The notes under the pieces were generated by a model, which saw nothing but the letters and a program-made list of their open reading frames with translations, did no database searches and had not been told where the DNA came from. Of a DNA stretch of 64,000 bases, positions 1-8,922 are shown in pieces. How positions within the stretch are numbered: the stretch's first letter is position 1; each line of letters starts with the position of its first letter. The stretch comes from UBA4416 sp044238845 (lineage in GTDB: Bacteria; Bacteroidota; Bacteroidia; B-17B0; Aurantibacillaceae), in assembly GCA_044238845.1 (NCBI GenBank), contig JBIICN010000005.1:55681-119680 (forward strand). Direction: 5' to 3'. The translations under genes were made by a program, and so were the position numbers.

Positions 1-329
1 GCATCTGGCTTACAAAACATTTCTCTTATAACCGTGTTAGCTGGTTTCTGATACCAACCGGTAATGGTTAAATTTGCTGTATTATTCATGATGGTAATGT
101 TACCGCAATCAATTTTAGATGTACCTGTAGTGCCAAAATCATAAGCTTTATTAGCATTTCCAAACCTATCGGTAGTTAAAACCGCTCCAGTTACAGTTCC
201 ATTATTTACGGCCGCAACATCATTATTTGCGTTACCAGAATTAAACGTGTATTTATGCCACGTTTGGCCGCTTGCAAAGCCACATCCTAAAAATATGGCT
301 ACGCCTAAAGAGTAAATTTTTGTTTTCAT
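1..329 (-). CDS. Secreted protein with LamG-like N-terminal region (3' part outside window)
   Basis: I translated this by hand from the ATG at 329; the frame stays open to the window edge, giving the first 109 residues. It begins MKTKIYSLGVAIFLGCG with a signal peptide ending near FASGQ. The mature part (TWHKYTFNSGNAN...) followed by LTITGWYQKPANT resembles the start of a LamG/concanavalin-like jelly-roll domain, often found in T9SS cargo of Bacteroidota. The domain assignment is inferred from a short stretch; the C-terminus, where a sorting tail would lie, is not in the window. Upstream, at 383-425, lies the same operator/promoter arrangement seen before the genes at 579-1358 and 1582-1911, so it is probably co-regulated with them by a LytTR protein. 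Confidence 0.75.
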   Translation of the reverse strand, partial: MKTKIYSLGVAIFLGCGFASGQTWHKYTFNSGNANNDVAAVNNGTVTGAVLTTDRFGNANKAYDFGTTGTSKIDCGNITIMNNTANLTITGWYQKPANTVIREMFCKPD

Positions 330-391
330 GTTTTATGTTTTTATAATTATGAAACAAATAAATACCAATAAAAAATGTTTGCCAAAACAAC

Positions 392-425
392 CTTGTGAAA
401 TGTAGATTTAAACTTGTGAAATGTA
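392..425 (-). promoter_or_regulatory. Putative LytTR operator, copy 1
   Basis: Two exact copies of CTTGTGAAATGTA (plus-strand reading) start at 392 and 413, exactly 21 bp apart, about two helical turns. On the minus strand the pair is followed after one base by TTGTTTTG (390-383), close to the Bacteroidota -7 box TAnnTTTG. The start codon lies 53 nt further on. Paired direct repeats replacing the -33 element are typical of sites bound by LytTR activators; the identity of the binding protein is inferred. Confidence 0.7.
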
Positions 426-524
426 ACTTCGACTCCGCTCAGTTACCAAAAGGGACGGAAGAGTCCAGATAGTTATCGGGATAAGGAACAAAAGGGGCTA
501 AATAGATAAAAACGCAATTTAAAA

Positions 525-556
525 TAAAAAAGCCCCACTAATTGCTTAGCGGGGCT
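525..556 (-). terminator. Rho-independent terminator for the 579-1358 gene
   Basis: AGCCCCACTAA (531-541) and TTAGCGGGGCT (546-556) form an 11-bp stem with one wobble pair around the loop TTGC. Read on the minus strand, the stem is followed by a T-rich run (530-521). It lies just past the stop codon of the minus-strand gene. Confidence 0.85.
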
Positions 557-578
557 ATTAATATACTATGTATTAATA

Positions 579-1358
579 TTACTTTACAACTTGAGTAGTT
601 CCATCCATCGCTTTAGTGGCAGTTAAAATCAAAGGTCCTCTTCCTCCTTTTACATTATAAAACAAACCGCATCCAACATTTATTTTTAACTCAGCACTTT
701 GTCCCTTTTGCACTCTAAACGAATAATTATCTTTTGAGCCTGGCGACTTTTGGTAATACATTTCGGCAACATCACTACCTGTGTTTCTAATTTTTATTTT
801 TACTTCTTGTGCCTCAGCTTTAACTTGAGTAGATTGACTGGATGTATTAACTTGTGTAACTGGTTCGGCAGACGTAGAAGTGCCACTCATTAAATTATTA
901 TAAAATTTTTCGGCGTTTTCTTTATTTGGAAAGTGTATATGCATTCTTAAATATTTAGACTCATTTTTATAAACATTGTTTTCTGAATATTCCATATAAA
1001 CATTACTACTAGCATCATTATTTTGCATTGCAAGAATAACATACCATTCGGAAGACACTAAATTATCTGGCTTTTCTATTTTAATATTTTGATGATTATG
1101 CTTAATCCTATAATTTTTAACTTCGGCAGCCACTCCTTTTTTGTATCCTATTTGAGAAACAAACACACTATCTTTTACAATACTAGCGTAATTATGTAGG
1201 CTATCAATACCACTTGCTATCACATACACACCTTGTGTACGTTTACCTGTGTATTTTCCTAAAATTGGATACGTATTTTTGCCAATAGTACCAGTTGTTT
1301 GAGCGTAAATGCTAGCCGACATTAAAACAGCCACCACACTTATTACAATTTTTTTCAT
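579..1358 (-). CDS. Secreted protein of unknown function, candidate LytTR target
   Basis: This 259-residue protein starts with a clear signal peptide (MKKIVISVVAVLMSASIYAQ). The middle section, around residues 85-155, is a globular domain with a VSSEWYVILAMQN core, and a Ser/Thr/Gln-rich linker at about 158-180 leads to a C-terminal section of about 75 residues (IKIRNTGSDVAEMYYQ... to VVK). I recognise neither domain, and there is no YPNP sorting tail. A strong terminator follows at 525-556. Upstream, at 1415-1457, is the second copy of the paired-repeat operator next to a TAGTTTTG -7 box, so its expression is probably switched by a LytTR regulator. It appears to be a single-gene transcript. 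Confidence 0.85.
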   Translation of the reverse strand: MKKIVISVVAVLMSASIYAQTTGTIGKNTYPILGKYTGKRTQGVYVIASGIDSLHNYASIVKDSVFVSQIGYKKGVAAEVKNYRIKHNHQNIKIEKPDNLVSSEWYVILAMQNNDASSNVYMEYSENNVYKNESKYLRMHIHFPNKENAEKFYNNLMSGTSTSAEPVTQVNTSSQSTQVKAEAQEVKIKIRNTGSDVAEMYYQKSPGSKDNYSFRVQKGQSAELKINVGCGLFYNVKGGRGPLILTATKAMDGTTQVVK

Positions 1359-1414
1359 ACTTATTTGTTTTTAATTATTGTTTGTGCAAACTTGTGACAA
1401 CAAAAAAGAACAAA

Positions 1415-1457
1415 CAAAACTATCTTGTGAAGAGTAAGTTTAAACTTGTGAAATGGA
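1415..1457 (-). promoter_or_regulatory. Putative LytTR operator and -7 box, copy 2
   Basis: Plus-strand half-sites CTTGTGAAGAGTA (1424) and CTTGTGAAATGGA (1445) are again 21 bp apart. One base after the pair, on the minus strand, is TAGTTTTG (1422-1415), a perfect TAnnTTTG box, 56 nt before the start codon at 1358. A third, isolated CTTGTGACAAC lies at 1391. No -33 element is visible; the repeats occupy its place, as expected for an activated promoter. Confidence 0.7.
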
Positions 1458-1581
1458 TTTTTGATAGGTCCGAAGAGTCCTGAGAGACTTAAGAGACAAA
1501 AGTAAAAAAATAATTTAATATAAAAGCAAAGCTACTACACTACTTTAAACTATATAATTATTTTACATAGTTGTTTCAGAC

Positions 1582-1911
1582 CTACAATATCAATTTTTCA
1601 AATTCAGTCTTCAAATTTCGGGATACAGGAATTGGTTCCTTTATAGTTTTTAAATAAATCAACAAGTCCGCTTTGGTATAACGTACAATATAGTTAGTAT
1701 TAATAATATATGAACGATGTGGCTTGAAAAACTGTTTTTCCAATAATTTTTCCGAAATCTCTTTTAAGGTATTGGACACCAATAAACACTTACCAGTGTT
1801 CAAATGTACGTTGCAGTATATATTTTCGGCTTTTAATAAAACAATATCCGATATTAAAACAAACACTATTTCACGTCCAACTTTAAAAGCTATATGTTGC
1901 GATTTTTGCAT
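1582..1911 (-). CDS. Stand-alone LytTR DNA-binding protein
   Basis: The 109 residues consist almost entirely of a LytTR domain (PF04397-type), with the conserved FKPHRSYIIN segment near residues 82-91 and no receiver domain. Its closest match in the window is the LytTR half of the response regulator at 4316-5053, which has the same KPHRSYIIN string. LytTR domains bind pairs of direct repeats. Lacking a phospho-acceptor, this protein should bind DNA independently of phosphorylation, or be controlled by abundance or an unseen ligand. A copy of the repeat operator lies directly upstream (1955-1988), so autoregulation or cross-regulation is likely. Its divergent neighbour is the sensor kinase at 2017. 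Confidence 0.88.
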   Translation of the reverse strand: MQKSQHIAFKVGREIVFVLISDIVLLKAENIYCNVHLNTGKCLLVSNTLKEISEKLLEKQFFKPHRSYIINTNYIVRYTKADLLIYLKTIKEPIPVSRNLKTEFEKLIL

Positions 1912-1944
1912 AAGTTACAAAACACAAAATAAATTGTTTCAAAA

Positions 1945-1988
1945 CAAAAAATACCTTGTGAAATGTAGTTTTAAACTTGTGAAATGTG
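1945..1988 (-). promoter_or_regulatory. Putative LytTR operator and -7 box, copy 3 (divergent region)
   Basis: Half-sites CTTGTGAAATGTA (1955) and CTTGTGAAATGTG (1976) are 21 bp apart. On the minus strand they are followed after one base by TATTTTTTG (1953-1945), a near TAnnTTTG box, 33 nt before the start of the LytTR gene. The pair also sits 29 bp before the ATG of the kinase on the plus strand, so a bound regulator could affect both genes. Confidence 0.7.
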
Positions 1989-2016
1989 AGTATATTAGGT
2001 TTTTAAAATTTTATGT

Positions 2017-4323
2017 ATGCACTTCAAACTTTTTTTACTTATTTCATTTTTCATTGCTACCTCAATTATTAAAGCACAATTTAATAAACATGATAGTTTA
2101 GTTTCCGTATATAATAAAACAAATATTAAAGATACCAATGTTTGTAAGTTACTCTCAACAATAATAGAGAGCTCGCAGGATTATGAAGTGATAAAACCCT
2201 ATTTAAAGGCATATCACGATATTGTATTTAACCATATTAACTATACAAATTACCAACAGCCTGATAAAAAATTATACGCAACTTATTTTATAAATCTTCA
2301 TTACGAATATGGTTATGTATACGTAAATACAGGTCAATTAGATAGTGCATTGATTTATTTAGCTTTAACTGAAAAATATTGCTCTGAATTTAATGAGGTG
2401 CTAGTAGCTGCAAATAATTACACTGGATACATGGGGTACTATTATGCTATTGGCGATGCAGATAAATCCTTATTATACGCAACTAAGGCAGCAAAATTTT
2501 ATTTAAAGGCTAAGAATTTCGAAAATGCTGCCGCGGTTGCCCGCAGTATAGGGGTAATATTAGAAACACAAGGAAAAAGTAAAGAAGCTTTGCGAATTTA
2601 CAAAGTTTTAGAAAAACATTATTTAAAAGAAAATAAAGATGAGGATTTAGGCGACATCTATTATTGCTTAGCCGGTGTATATAAAACTTTATCTCAGTAT
2701 AACATTGCATTAAATTACATGCTAAAATCTACAGAATATAGAATAAAGGTAAATGACGAAAGGAATTTAGCAAGAAATTATGATGGGCTAGCTGTTTTAA
2801 TGGAATTCGGCGATAGATACAAAGAAGCTATACCTTATTATTTGAAGGCGATATCAATAAATAAAAAATTAAATACAAAATCTAGTTTGGCTGGTAATTA
2901 TAATAAGCTAACACGCTGTTTGATGTCTGTGAATCCACAATATAAAAATAGTTTGAAAATGATAAATGAGTATGAAGCATTATTTAAGTATGCTTTAAAA
3001 CTCTCAAAAGAATCAGAGGTGCCATTAGAGCAATCTTTTACATTAGCATCACTAGGGCGCCTAATGATAGTAAAATCTGATCTAATTTCAGAAAAAAAAC
3101 ATATATATTTATTAGAAGCTGAAAGCTATCTAAAAAAAGCTGAAGAAATTCAAATTGAACATGATTTTAAACTAGAATATGTAGTACTGTGTAATTATTT
3201 CATACAATTATATGAACGTAATAACAATTTCAACTTAGTTGAATATTACGCGCAAAAAAAATTAGCCCTAGCAAAATTAGCAAGTAACTTATATGAAATA
3301 AAAAAGGCTTGCGTTTTTCTAAAAGAAATTTATTTAAAACAACATAATTCTAAAAAAGCTTTTGAGATGGCTGAATTAATTATTTCAACCAATGAGAGTA
3401 TTAAAGAAGAAAATATAATAAATGACTATTTAAAGACTGAATATGATTACGAAACAGAAAAAAAGGAAACTACTATAAATAAATTGGAGCAACAAAATCA
3501 AATTACATCACTACAATCTAAGCAAAAGAGCATTATATTGTACAGTATTATAAGTTTAATCATCGCTGTGGTGTTAATAAGTTACTTTTTGTTTACGCGC
3601 TACAAAACCAAAAAACAAAATGAATTACTAAAAACTAAATTAGAAGATGCTGAACTATTATTGATAGAAAAACAAAAAGCATCAGAGAGCGAAATAAAAG
3701 CAATCAAAAGCCAAATGAATCCTCACTTTTTCTATAATGCGCTTAATAGCATACAAGGTTATATTTATAGTGGCGATAAAGAAAACGCAGCTAAATCACT
3801 TGGTTTGTTTAGTGATTTGAGTCGTTCCGTTTTAGAGAGTAGTCGCAATACCGAAATTAGCTTACACGATGAAGTAGAATTGTTGGAAAATTATTTAAAA
3901 CTGGAAACCATGCGTTTACCAAAAATAAAATATACTATTCAAACATCTGAAAATATAAATTTACATGATGTTTATATACCAGCCATGATACTACAACCAT
4001 TAGTTGAAAATGCTATTAAACATGGTTTAGCTAATAAACAAGGCGAAGGATTATTGACTATAAGTTTTACAAAAAAAAATAGCAAGTTATTTATTGATAT
4101 AGAAGATGATGGTGTTGGACGTGATGCGGCTGCTGAAATTGGCAAACGGATGATAAAAAAATCAGCGTCATTTAGTACCGAAGCAAATATGAGTCGTATT
4201 GAATTATTAAATGCCAATAAAACCGAAAAAATAACCCAAGAAATTATTGATAAAAAAGACTCTGAAGGTAATGCAACCGGAACCATTGTTAAACTTGTAA
4301 TTCCAATTGAACTCTATGATTAA
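2017..4323 (+). CDS. TPR-containing LytS-type sensor histidine kinase
   Basis: This 768-residue membrane sensor has a signal peptide (1-20), a large TPR solenoid over roughly residues 40-460, a short coiled coil (YETEKKETTINKLEQQ) and one membrane helix at about 505-527 leading into FTRYKTKKQ. The kinase part is of the His_kinase (PF06580)/HATPase_c kind: the phospho-acceptor His is about residue 570 in KSQMNPHFFYNALNS, the N-box is LVENAIKHG near 665, and the glycine box is DDGVGRD near 699. The TPRs are expected to be periplasmic, probably as an interaction surface. It is translationally coupled to the response regulator: the stop codon overlaps the next gene's start. The domain layout and linker match the second kinase at 11597-13459. 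Confidence 0.93.
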   Translation: MHFKLFLLISFFIATSIIKAQFNKHDSLVSVYNKTNIKDTNVCKLLSTIIESSQDYEVIKPYLKAYHDIVFNHINYTNYQQPDKKLYATYFINLHYEYGYVYVNTGQLDSALIYLALTEKYCSEFNEVLVAANNYTGYMGYYYAIGDADKSLLYATKAAKFYLKAKNFENAAAVARSIGVILETQGKSKEALRIYKVLEKHYLKENKDEDLGDIYYCLAGVYKTLSQYNIALNYMLKSTEYRIKVNDERNLARNYDGLAVLMEFGDRYKEAIPYYLKAISINKKLNTKSSLAGNYNKLTRCLMSVNPQYKNSLKMINEYEALFKYALKLSKESEVPLEQSFTLASLGRLMIVKSDLISEKKHIYLLEAESYLKKAEEIQIEHDFKLEYVVLCNYFIQLYERNNNFNLVEYYAQKKLALAKLASNLYEIKKACVFLKEIYLKQHNSKKAFEMAELIISTNESIKEENIINDYLKTEYDYETEKKETTINKLEQQNQITSLQSKQKSIILYSIISLIIAVVLISYFLFTRYKTKKQNELLKTKLEDAELLLIEKQKASESEIKAIKSQMNPHFFYNALNSIQGYIYSGDKENAAKSLGLFSDLSRSVLESSRNTEISLHDEVELLENYLKLETMRLPKIKYTIQTSENINLHDVYIPAMILQPLVENAIKHGLANKQGEGLLTISFTKKNSKLFIDIEDDGVGRDAAAEIGKRMIKKSASFSTEANMSRIELLNANKTEKITQEIIDKKDSEGNATGTIVKLVIPIELYD

Positions 4324-5053
4324 ATGTGTGATTATTGAAGACGAGCCTCAGGCCGTTACTTTATTAAAAAATATTTTAGCATCAAATTTTCCAAACATTG
4401 AGGTACTAGCTGATTTTGATAAAATTAGTTTAGCAGCAAACTATATAAAACAATGTAAACCAAATTTTGTGTTTTTAGATGTACAATTAAATGGCGAATT
4501 AGGAATTGATATTGCTAACCATTTAACTAAAGAAGAGTTGGACTTTGAAATTATCTTTACAACCGCTTATGGTGGTTTTGCATTAGAGGCATTTGCTTTA
4601 AGCGCTGTTGATTATGTGCTTAAACCAATTAACGAAGAGCGTTTGATTGAAGCTGTAAATCGTGTTTTGAAAAAACATCAAGTCTCTCTAGAACAATTAA
4701 AAATTTTACAAGAAGTTTCAACTACTGATAAAATTGAAAAAATTGTTTTATCGATGAATGAAAAAAAAATAATTGTAAACGTTAATGACATTATTTTTTT
4801 AAAGGCTGATAATGTATATACAGAGTTTTATTTAAACAACGACTTAAAGCATGTGGTATCAAAACCGTTAAAGGAATACGAATTGCTTTTAAGTCAGACA
4901 ACTTTTTACAAACCACATCGTTCTTATATCATTAATACCTCAGCAGTAAAAGCATATCAAAAAGCCGCTGGTGAAATTGAAATGAACAATAATTTTAAAG
5001 TCAATCTTTCAAGAGATAAGAAAAAAGAATTTGAAGACATTTACTTAAAATAA
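4316..5053 (+). CDS. LytTR-family response regulator, partner of the upstream kinase
   Basis: I chose the ATG at 4316 (MIKCVIIEDEPQ), which overlaps the kinase stop by 8 bp; a TTG in frame at 4307 is less likely. The 245-residue protein has a receiver domain (acidic pocket ED at 8-9, phospho-acceptor Asp55 in FLDVQL, Lys in YVLKPI) and a C-terminal LytTR domain with FYKPHRSYIIN. Phosphorylation by the kinase at 2017 should control binding to paired direct repeats. The repeats at 392, 1424 and 1955 are the best candidates in the window, because the stand-alone LytTR protein there has the same recognition-region motif. A 93-bp piece nearly identical to this gene's 3' end occurs at 13501-13593. 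Confidence 0.93.
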   Translation: MIKCVIIEDEPQAVTLLKNILASNFPNIEVLADFDKISLAANYIKQCKPNFVFLDVQLNGELGIDIANHLTKEELDFEIIFTTAYGGFALEAFALSAVDYVLKPINEERLIEAVNRVLKKHQVSLEQLKILQEVSTTDKIEKIVLSMNEKKIIVNVNDIIFLKADNVYTEFYLNNDLKHVVSKPLKEYELLLSQTTFYKPHRSYIINTSAVKAYQKAAGEIEMNNNFKVNLSRDKKKEFEDIYLK

Positions 5054-5061
5054 AAAGCTAT

Positions 5062-6690
5062 TTAGTGTTTAATTATTTTTTTTGTAACCCCATTAGTTCT
5101 AATCAAATAAACACCACTTTGTAAGTTAGATATATCAATAGTTTGGTTAGTATCAATAACTGGTTGAGTTAATACAATTTTGCCTAGCACATCAGTAATT
5201 GCAATTGTTGAATTAGCTTTTAAGTTTACTATTTCAATATGGAACATGTCTCGCACTGGGTTTGGATAAAGTTTAATTTCAGTATTGTTTATATTTTCAT
5301 TAACAAATGTAGATGTGCCTTGGGTCCATTTAAGTATGTAGGAACCAATGTTAGGGTATAATGCATTTGAGGTAAATGTAAAAGGATCGCAATTAGCATT
5401 TCCTAAAGCATAACCAGCAATGTAAATATCGTTATTTGGTAAAACAAACGTATTATTAGGCATTGCATTTTCGGCACGTACCTTCCAATTAATAGTGCCG
5501 CTATTTGAGTAAGATATAATTGTATCTTTTATGTTAGTAATATTATTTCCAAGGTTATCTGTGTATACTGTATTGTAATCTTTTTTTACGCCATACGCCC
5601 ATTGTAAGTTAGCGTTACCATCTAGTTTTTGAATCATTTTTCCGAAATTAGAAAAGTGAGTATTTACAGTATAGGTAGCTGTAGGACTTGGGTCAGCATC
5701 TGTGGTTGCACCAGCACAATCAACAGTACAAAGTATATTTGATAAATCGCTACTTGCACTGGCTTTTGTAATTTCTACATTACTCCCGCCCGAAATACCC
5801 TTTGCCCATACAAAATCTCCACTCGAATTATATTTTGCATAAAAGCTACTAACAGCATAATTTACTAATCCAGGTATGTTATAAGTACTTACCGAAGGGT
5901 CAAAATCAGTGCCATCCATTGTTTTACCAAGTAGTAAAATATTGTTATTGGCATCCGTAAAAATAAAACGTCCTTCTTGTGCAATTGTGCCGTTTGTAGG
6001 CAACATTTTGGACCAAATATAATTACCTGCCGAATTATATTTTGCTATATAAATACCACCTAACATAGATGGCGTAGCCGTTGCCGCACTTGGGTCAAAA
6101 TCAATAAAACCGGGCGAATAATTAGGAGTAAAACCTGTTATTAAAATATCATTATTGCTATCAATAGTAACTGCTTTTACTATGTCGTTATTTGAAGCAC
6201 CCTTGCCTCCAATAGAAAATGCCCATTGATATACTCCACTATCATTATACCTTGCTAAAAAAATATCCGAATTATCTATTTCGCAAGTTAAGGTAGCTAC
6301 TGCTAAGCTTGGGTCGAAATCTGCATTATCTAAAAAAATTCCTGTTATAATATAATCGTTATTTACAGCAACTTTAATATCAATGGCATTTTGCAGAGAA
6401 ACAGATGAATTGCTATTACCAAAGTTTTTAGCCCATAAAAAAACGCCATTAGCATCGTTTTTTTGCATGTACATGGCGCCATCTGATGCATTTAATGTAT
6501 AAGTGCTACTTGTAGGGTCAAAATCTTTAACTCCGCTAAAGCTGCCAATTGAAACAAAATCTCCGTTGTTATCTCTAACAGTTGTGTTTACTGAACGTGT
6601 TAAATAATTACTCCATGAGTAACTAAGGTTTTGCGCATTTGTAATTGCTAAAAAACCAATTGCTAAGCTTGTTAATACTAATTTTTTCAT
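5062..6690 (-). CDS. T9SS-secreted beta-propeller-like protein
   Basis: This 542-residue secreted protein has a signal peptide (MKKLVLTSLAIGFLAITNAQ) and a repeated unit marked by DFDPS (for example DFDPTSST, DFDPSLAVAT, DFDPSAATAT, DFDPSVSTYN, DADPSPTAT) followed by strands such as YIAKYNSAGNYIWSK. This is the pattern of SBBP-type beta-propeller blades. The C-terminal ~75 residues begin IKLYPNPVRDMFHIEI and end with VYLIRTNGVTKKIIKH, a type A T9SS sorting tail that is removed at the cell surface. It lies convergent to the response regulator, 8 bp away, and 26 bp downstream of its paralogue at 6717-8768, probably in the same transcript. Confidence 0.88.
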   Translation of the reverse strand: MKKLVLTSLAIGFLAITNAQNLSYSWSNYLTRSVNTTVRDNNGDFVSIGSFSGVKDFDPTSSTYTLNASDGAMYMQKNDANGVFLWAKNFGNSNSSVSLQNAIDIKVAVNNDYIITGIFLDNADFDPSLAVATLTCEIDNSDIFLARYNDSGVYQWAFSIGGKGASNNDIVKAVTIDSNNDILITGFTPNYSPGFIDFDPSAATATPSMLGGIYIAKYNSAGNYIWSKMLPTNGTIAQEGRFIFTDANNNILLLGKTMDGTDFDPSVSTYNIPGLVNYAVSSFYAKYNSSGDFVWAKGISGGSNVEITKASASSDLSNILCTVDCAGATTDADPSPTATYTVNTHFSNFGKMIQKLDGNANLQWAYGVKKDYNTVYTDNLGNNITNIKDTIISYSNSGTINWKVRAENAMPNNTFVLPNNDIYIAGYALGNANCDPFTFTSNALYPNIGSYILKWTQGTSTFVNENINNTEIKLYPNPVRDMFHIEIVNLKANSTIAITDVLGKIVLTQPVIDTNQTIDISNLQSGVYLIRTNGVTKKIIKH

Positions 6691-6716
6691 GATTCCTTTG
6701 GTTCAGTTATTGTTTT

Positions 6717-8768
6717 TTACTCCTTAATGATTTTTTTAGTAATGCCATTTACTGTTAAAAAATAAATGCCGCTTTGTAGATTTGATATGTCAACTGATTC
6801 TGATATGTTGTTTACATTTTTATTAAGTACAACTTTTCCTAATACATCGGTAATAGTTATATTTTTTAAAACAGTTGGTGAGTTAATCGTTACTATTTGT
6901 TGTATAGGATTAGGATATATCATGTAGGACTGTTGTTCTAAATCATTAAGCCCTACAGTAGAAGCTGTAATCGTAATAGTAAATACTACAGGGAGCGCTG
7001 AATTTGCGCAACCTGTTGCATATGCTGTAAAAGTATAAGTCCCCGGCGCATAATTTGTAGTTTCGATATTTAGGATTTGTGAATATGCGCCAGTTATAGT
7101 GAAGAGACCTGGGGTATTTGTAACTATATTGCCGTTCGAGTCAAAATATTGAATTACTTCAAAGTTAGTACCTAGAGCATATAATTGAACAGACGTACCT
7201 TGAGCCACAGTAAAACTTGTGCTTGATACAGCGTTAGGTTTTTGTGGTTTATTACATCTTTCATACTTAGTTATAAATGCATCGTATTGATTTGCTGTAC
7301 CAATAATTCCATTGTTGTTTACTAAGTCAAAATCTACAGGATTATAGATAGCTCCACCAATATAATATACCGTAGGTGAACCAGAATTACTAACCGCTGT
7401 AGCAGCTGCAAATTCTGTGTTTATATCTGAGTTGCCAATTGTGTGTGCAAAAATTAAAGTATCGTTTAGCATATCATAATTAGCAAAGAAAATATCACTA
7501 TTATTTACGTTTAATGTTGAAATATTCTTAACACCAGATGTAATATCAGCATCAAACGTGCCTCGCATTTGACCTATTACCAACATCCCACTTCTCGGGC
7601 TACCATCTGCTACTACAGAACTAATATATTCGTATTCATTATTTATGCCTCCAAATTGATGTGCACGAATTAAGGCTCCACTGAAGTCAAATTTTGCTAC
7701 AAATCCATCATAAGCACCATTACAAAGCAATGTAGTATCATTAGTTGCTGCCCCTATTGTTAAGCTGCCACTAAAATTTCCAGCTACGGTTAAATAGGCA
7801 CTATTAAGTCCAAAATTATTTGCGGCTATTCTGTTTAAATCTCTCGGTACTTCCCCTGAAGAGGTTGTTCCGAAAGTGGTTACCCAATTTAAGGCTGCTG
7901 TTACTCCATCTATGCTAGCTAAAAAAATATCACTCCCACCATTAGATGTTTTAGAAACTATACTTAAAGATTGATCAAAGTCAACTGTTCCCTTAAAGGT
8001 CCCTAAAATAAAAATTCCATTGCCACCTGCTCCGTGAATTATGTCCGTGATTTGATTATCATTAGCAGCATCTAAATAATATTTTGTAGAAGCATACGTT
8101 CCGTCAGCAATATTATATTTTGCAACTAAAAAGTGGTTAACTAAAAAATTATTGGTAGGTACAACTGTTGCTGCTGGATTTGCTTGGTCGTACATAATTG
8201 CTTGGTCACCACTAACCGCAACAAAAAAAGTGGATGTACTATTAAATGTAATTCCTTGCGCATATTCACCTCCTGCAGCAGAGCCTATTTGTTTATAAAA
8301 TGTATTATTACCTGATGTAATATCATATCCAGCAATAAAAACATCAGATGCACCATAGGATGTTAAATTTAAAGGTGTAGATCCTGTAACATCAAAATTA
8401 GTAGTAGAGATAAAATTTCCAGCTAATAAAATGGTATTACCAATTAAAGATACTTTGGCAACTTTATCATCACTACTGCCACCAATTTGCTTAACCCATT
8501 GCAAAACACCTGTACTATTGTATTTGGCTATAAATCCATCAGCATCACCAACAGCAGTTAAATTAAGAGTGCTTAAATCTGTTGCAAAATCAACTGTATT
8601 TATAAAATCACCAGCAACATATAGATTACCCGAAGGGTCGGTTACCATATCATAAATATTAGCATTAGATGAAGTTAAGGTTCTTGCATAACCAAGGTTT
8701 AATTGTGTTTGAGCTTGAATACCCAAAAATGTTATCGTAACTACGATGGTAAGTAAATGTTTTTTCAT
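6717..8768 (-). CDS. T9SS-secreted beta-propeller-like protein (paralogue)
   Basis: This 683-residue protein is built like its neighbour: a signal peptide (MKKHLLTIVVTITFLGIQAQ), then repeated blades with DxxDGFIAKY/DIFLASID-type strands and VDF...LSTLNL-type turns. A short Ig/PKD-like segment follows at about 510-600 and a T9SS type A tail (MIYPNPIQQIVTINS...) at about 617-683. Its ending LQSGIYFLTVNGITKKIIKE is nearly the same as that of the 5062-6690 protein, which points to gene duplication. The ligand or role is unknown. A TACATTTG promoter box is at 8795-8788 on the minus strand. Confidence 0.88.
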   Translation of the reverse strand: MKKHLLTIVVTITFLGIQAQTQLNLGYARTLTSSNANIYDMVTDPSGNLYVAGDFINTVDFATDLSTLNLTAVGDADGFIAKYNSTGVLQWVKQIGGSSDDKVAKVSLIGNTILLAGNFISTTNFDVTGSTPLNLTSYGASDVFIAGYDITSGNNTFYKQIGSAAGGEYAQGITFNSTSTFFVAVSGDQAIMYDQANPAATVVPTNNFLVNHFLVAKYNIADGTYASTKYYLDAANDNQITDIIHGAGGNGIFILGTFKGTVDFDQSLSIVSKTSNGGSDIFLASIDGVTAALNWVTTFGTTSSGEVPRDLNRIAANNFGLNSAYLTVAGNFSGSLTIGAATNDTTLLCNGAYDGFVAKFDFSGALIRAHQFGGINNEYEYISSVVADGSPRSGMLVIGQMRGTFDADITSGVKNISTLNVNNSDIFFANYDMLNDTLIFAHTIGNSDINTEFAAATAVSNSGSPTVYYIGGAIYNPVDFDLVNNNGIIGTANQYDAFITKYERCNKPQKPNAVSSTSFTVAQGTSVQLYALGTNFEVIQYFDSNGNIVTNTPGLFTITGAYSQILNIETTNYAPGTYTFTAYATGCANSALPVVFTITITASTVGLNDLEQQSYMIYPNPIQQIVTINSPTVLKNITITDVLGKVVLNKNVNNISESVDISNLQSGIYFLTVNGITKKIIKE

Positions 8769-8787
8769 AATTTTTAGTTTTATAATT

Positions 8788-8795
8788 CAAATGTA
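8788..8795 (-). promoter_or_regulatory. Bacteroidota-type -7 box before the 6717-8768 gene
   Basis: The minus strand reads TACATTTG, a perfect match to TAnnTTTG, 19 nt before the start codon at 8768. No TTTG element is visible at the usual upstream spacing, so an activator may be needed. Confidence 0.45.
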
Positions 8796-8922
8796 AAATA
8801 AGTTATGCTGTTGTTTTTTAATACTATATAAGTTGTGTTTTCATTTACATGAAATGTAGGTTTGGTTTCATAAACCGTATCGATTTGTATCTAAATTTTA
8901 TCAATAAGATAAAACAGTGTTA

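Noticed and set aside
4307..4315. TTG at 4307 as start of the response regulator
   Set aside because: The ATG at 4316 gives the normal receiver N-terminus and a tighter overlap with the kinase stop.
8896..8914. TTTTATC/GATAAAA hairpin after the 8923-9438 gene as a terminator
   Set aside because: There is no T-run on the minus strand and the stem is only AT pairs plus one GC.
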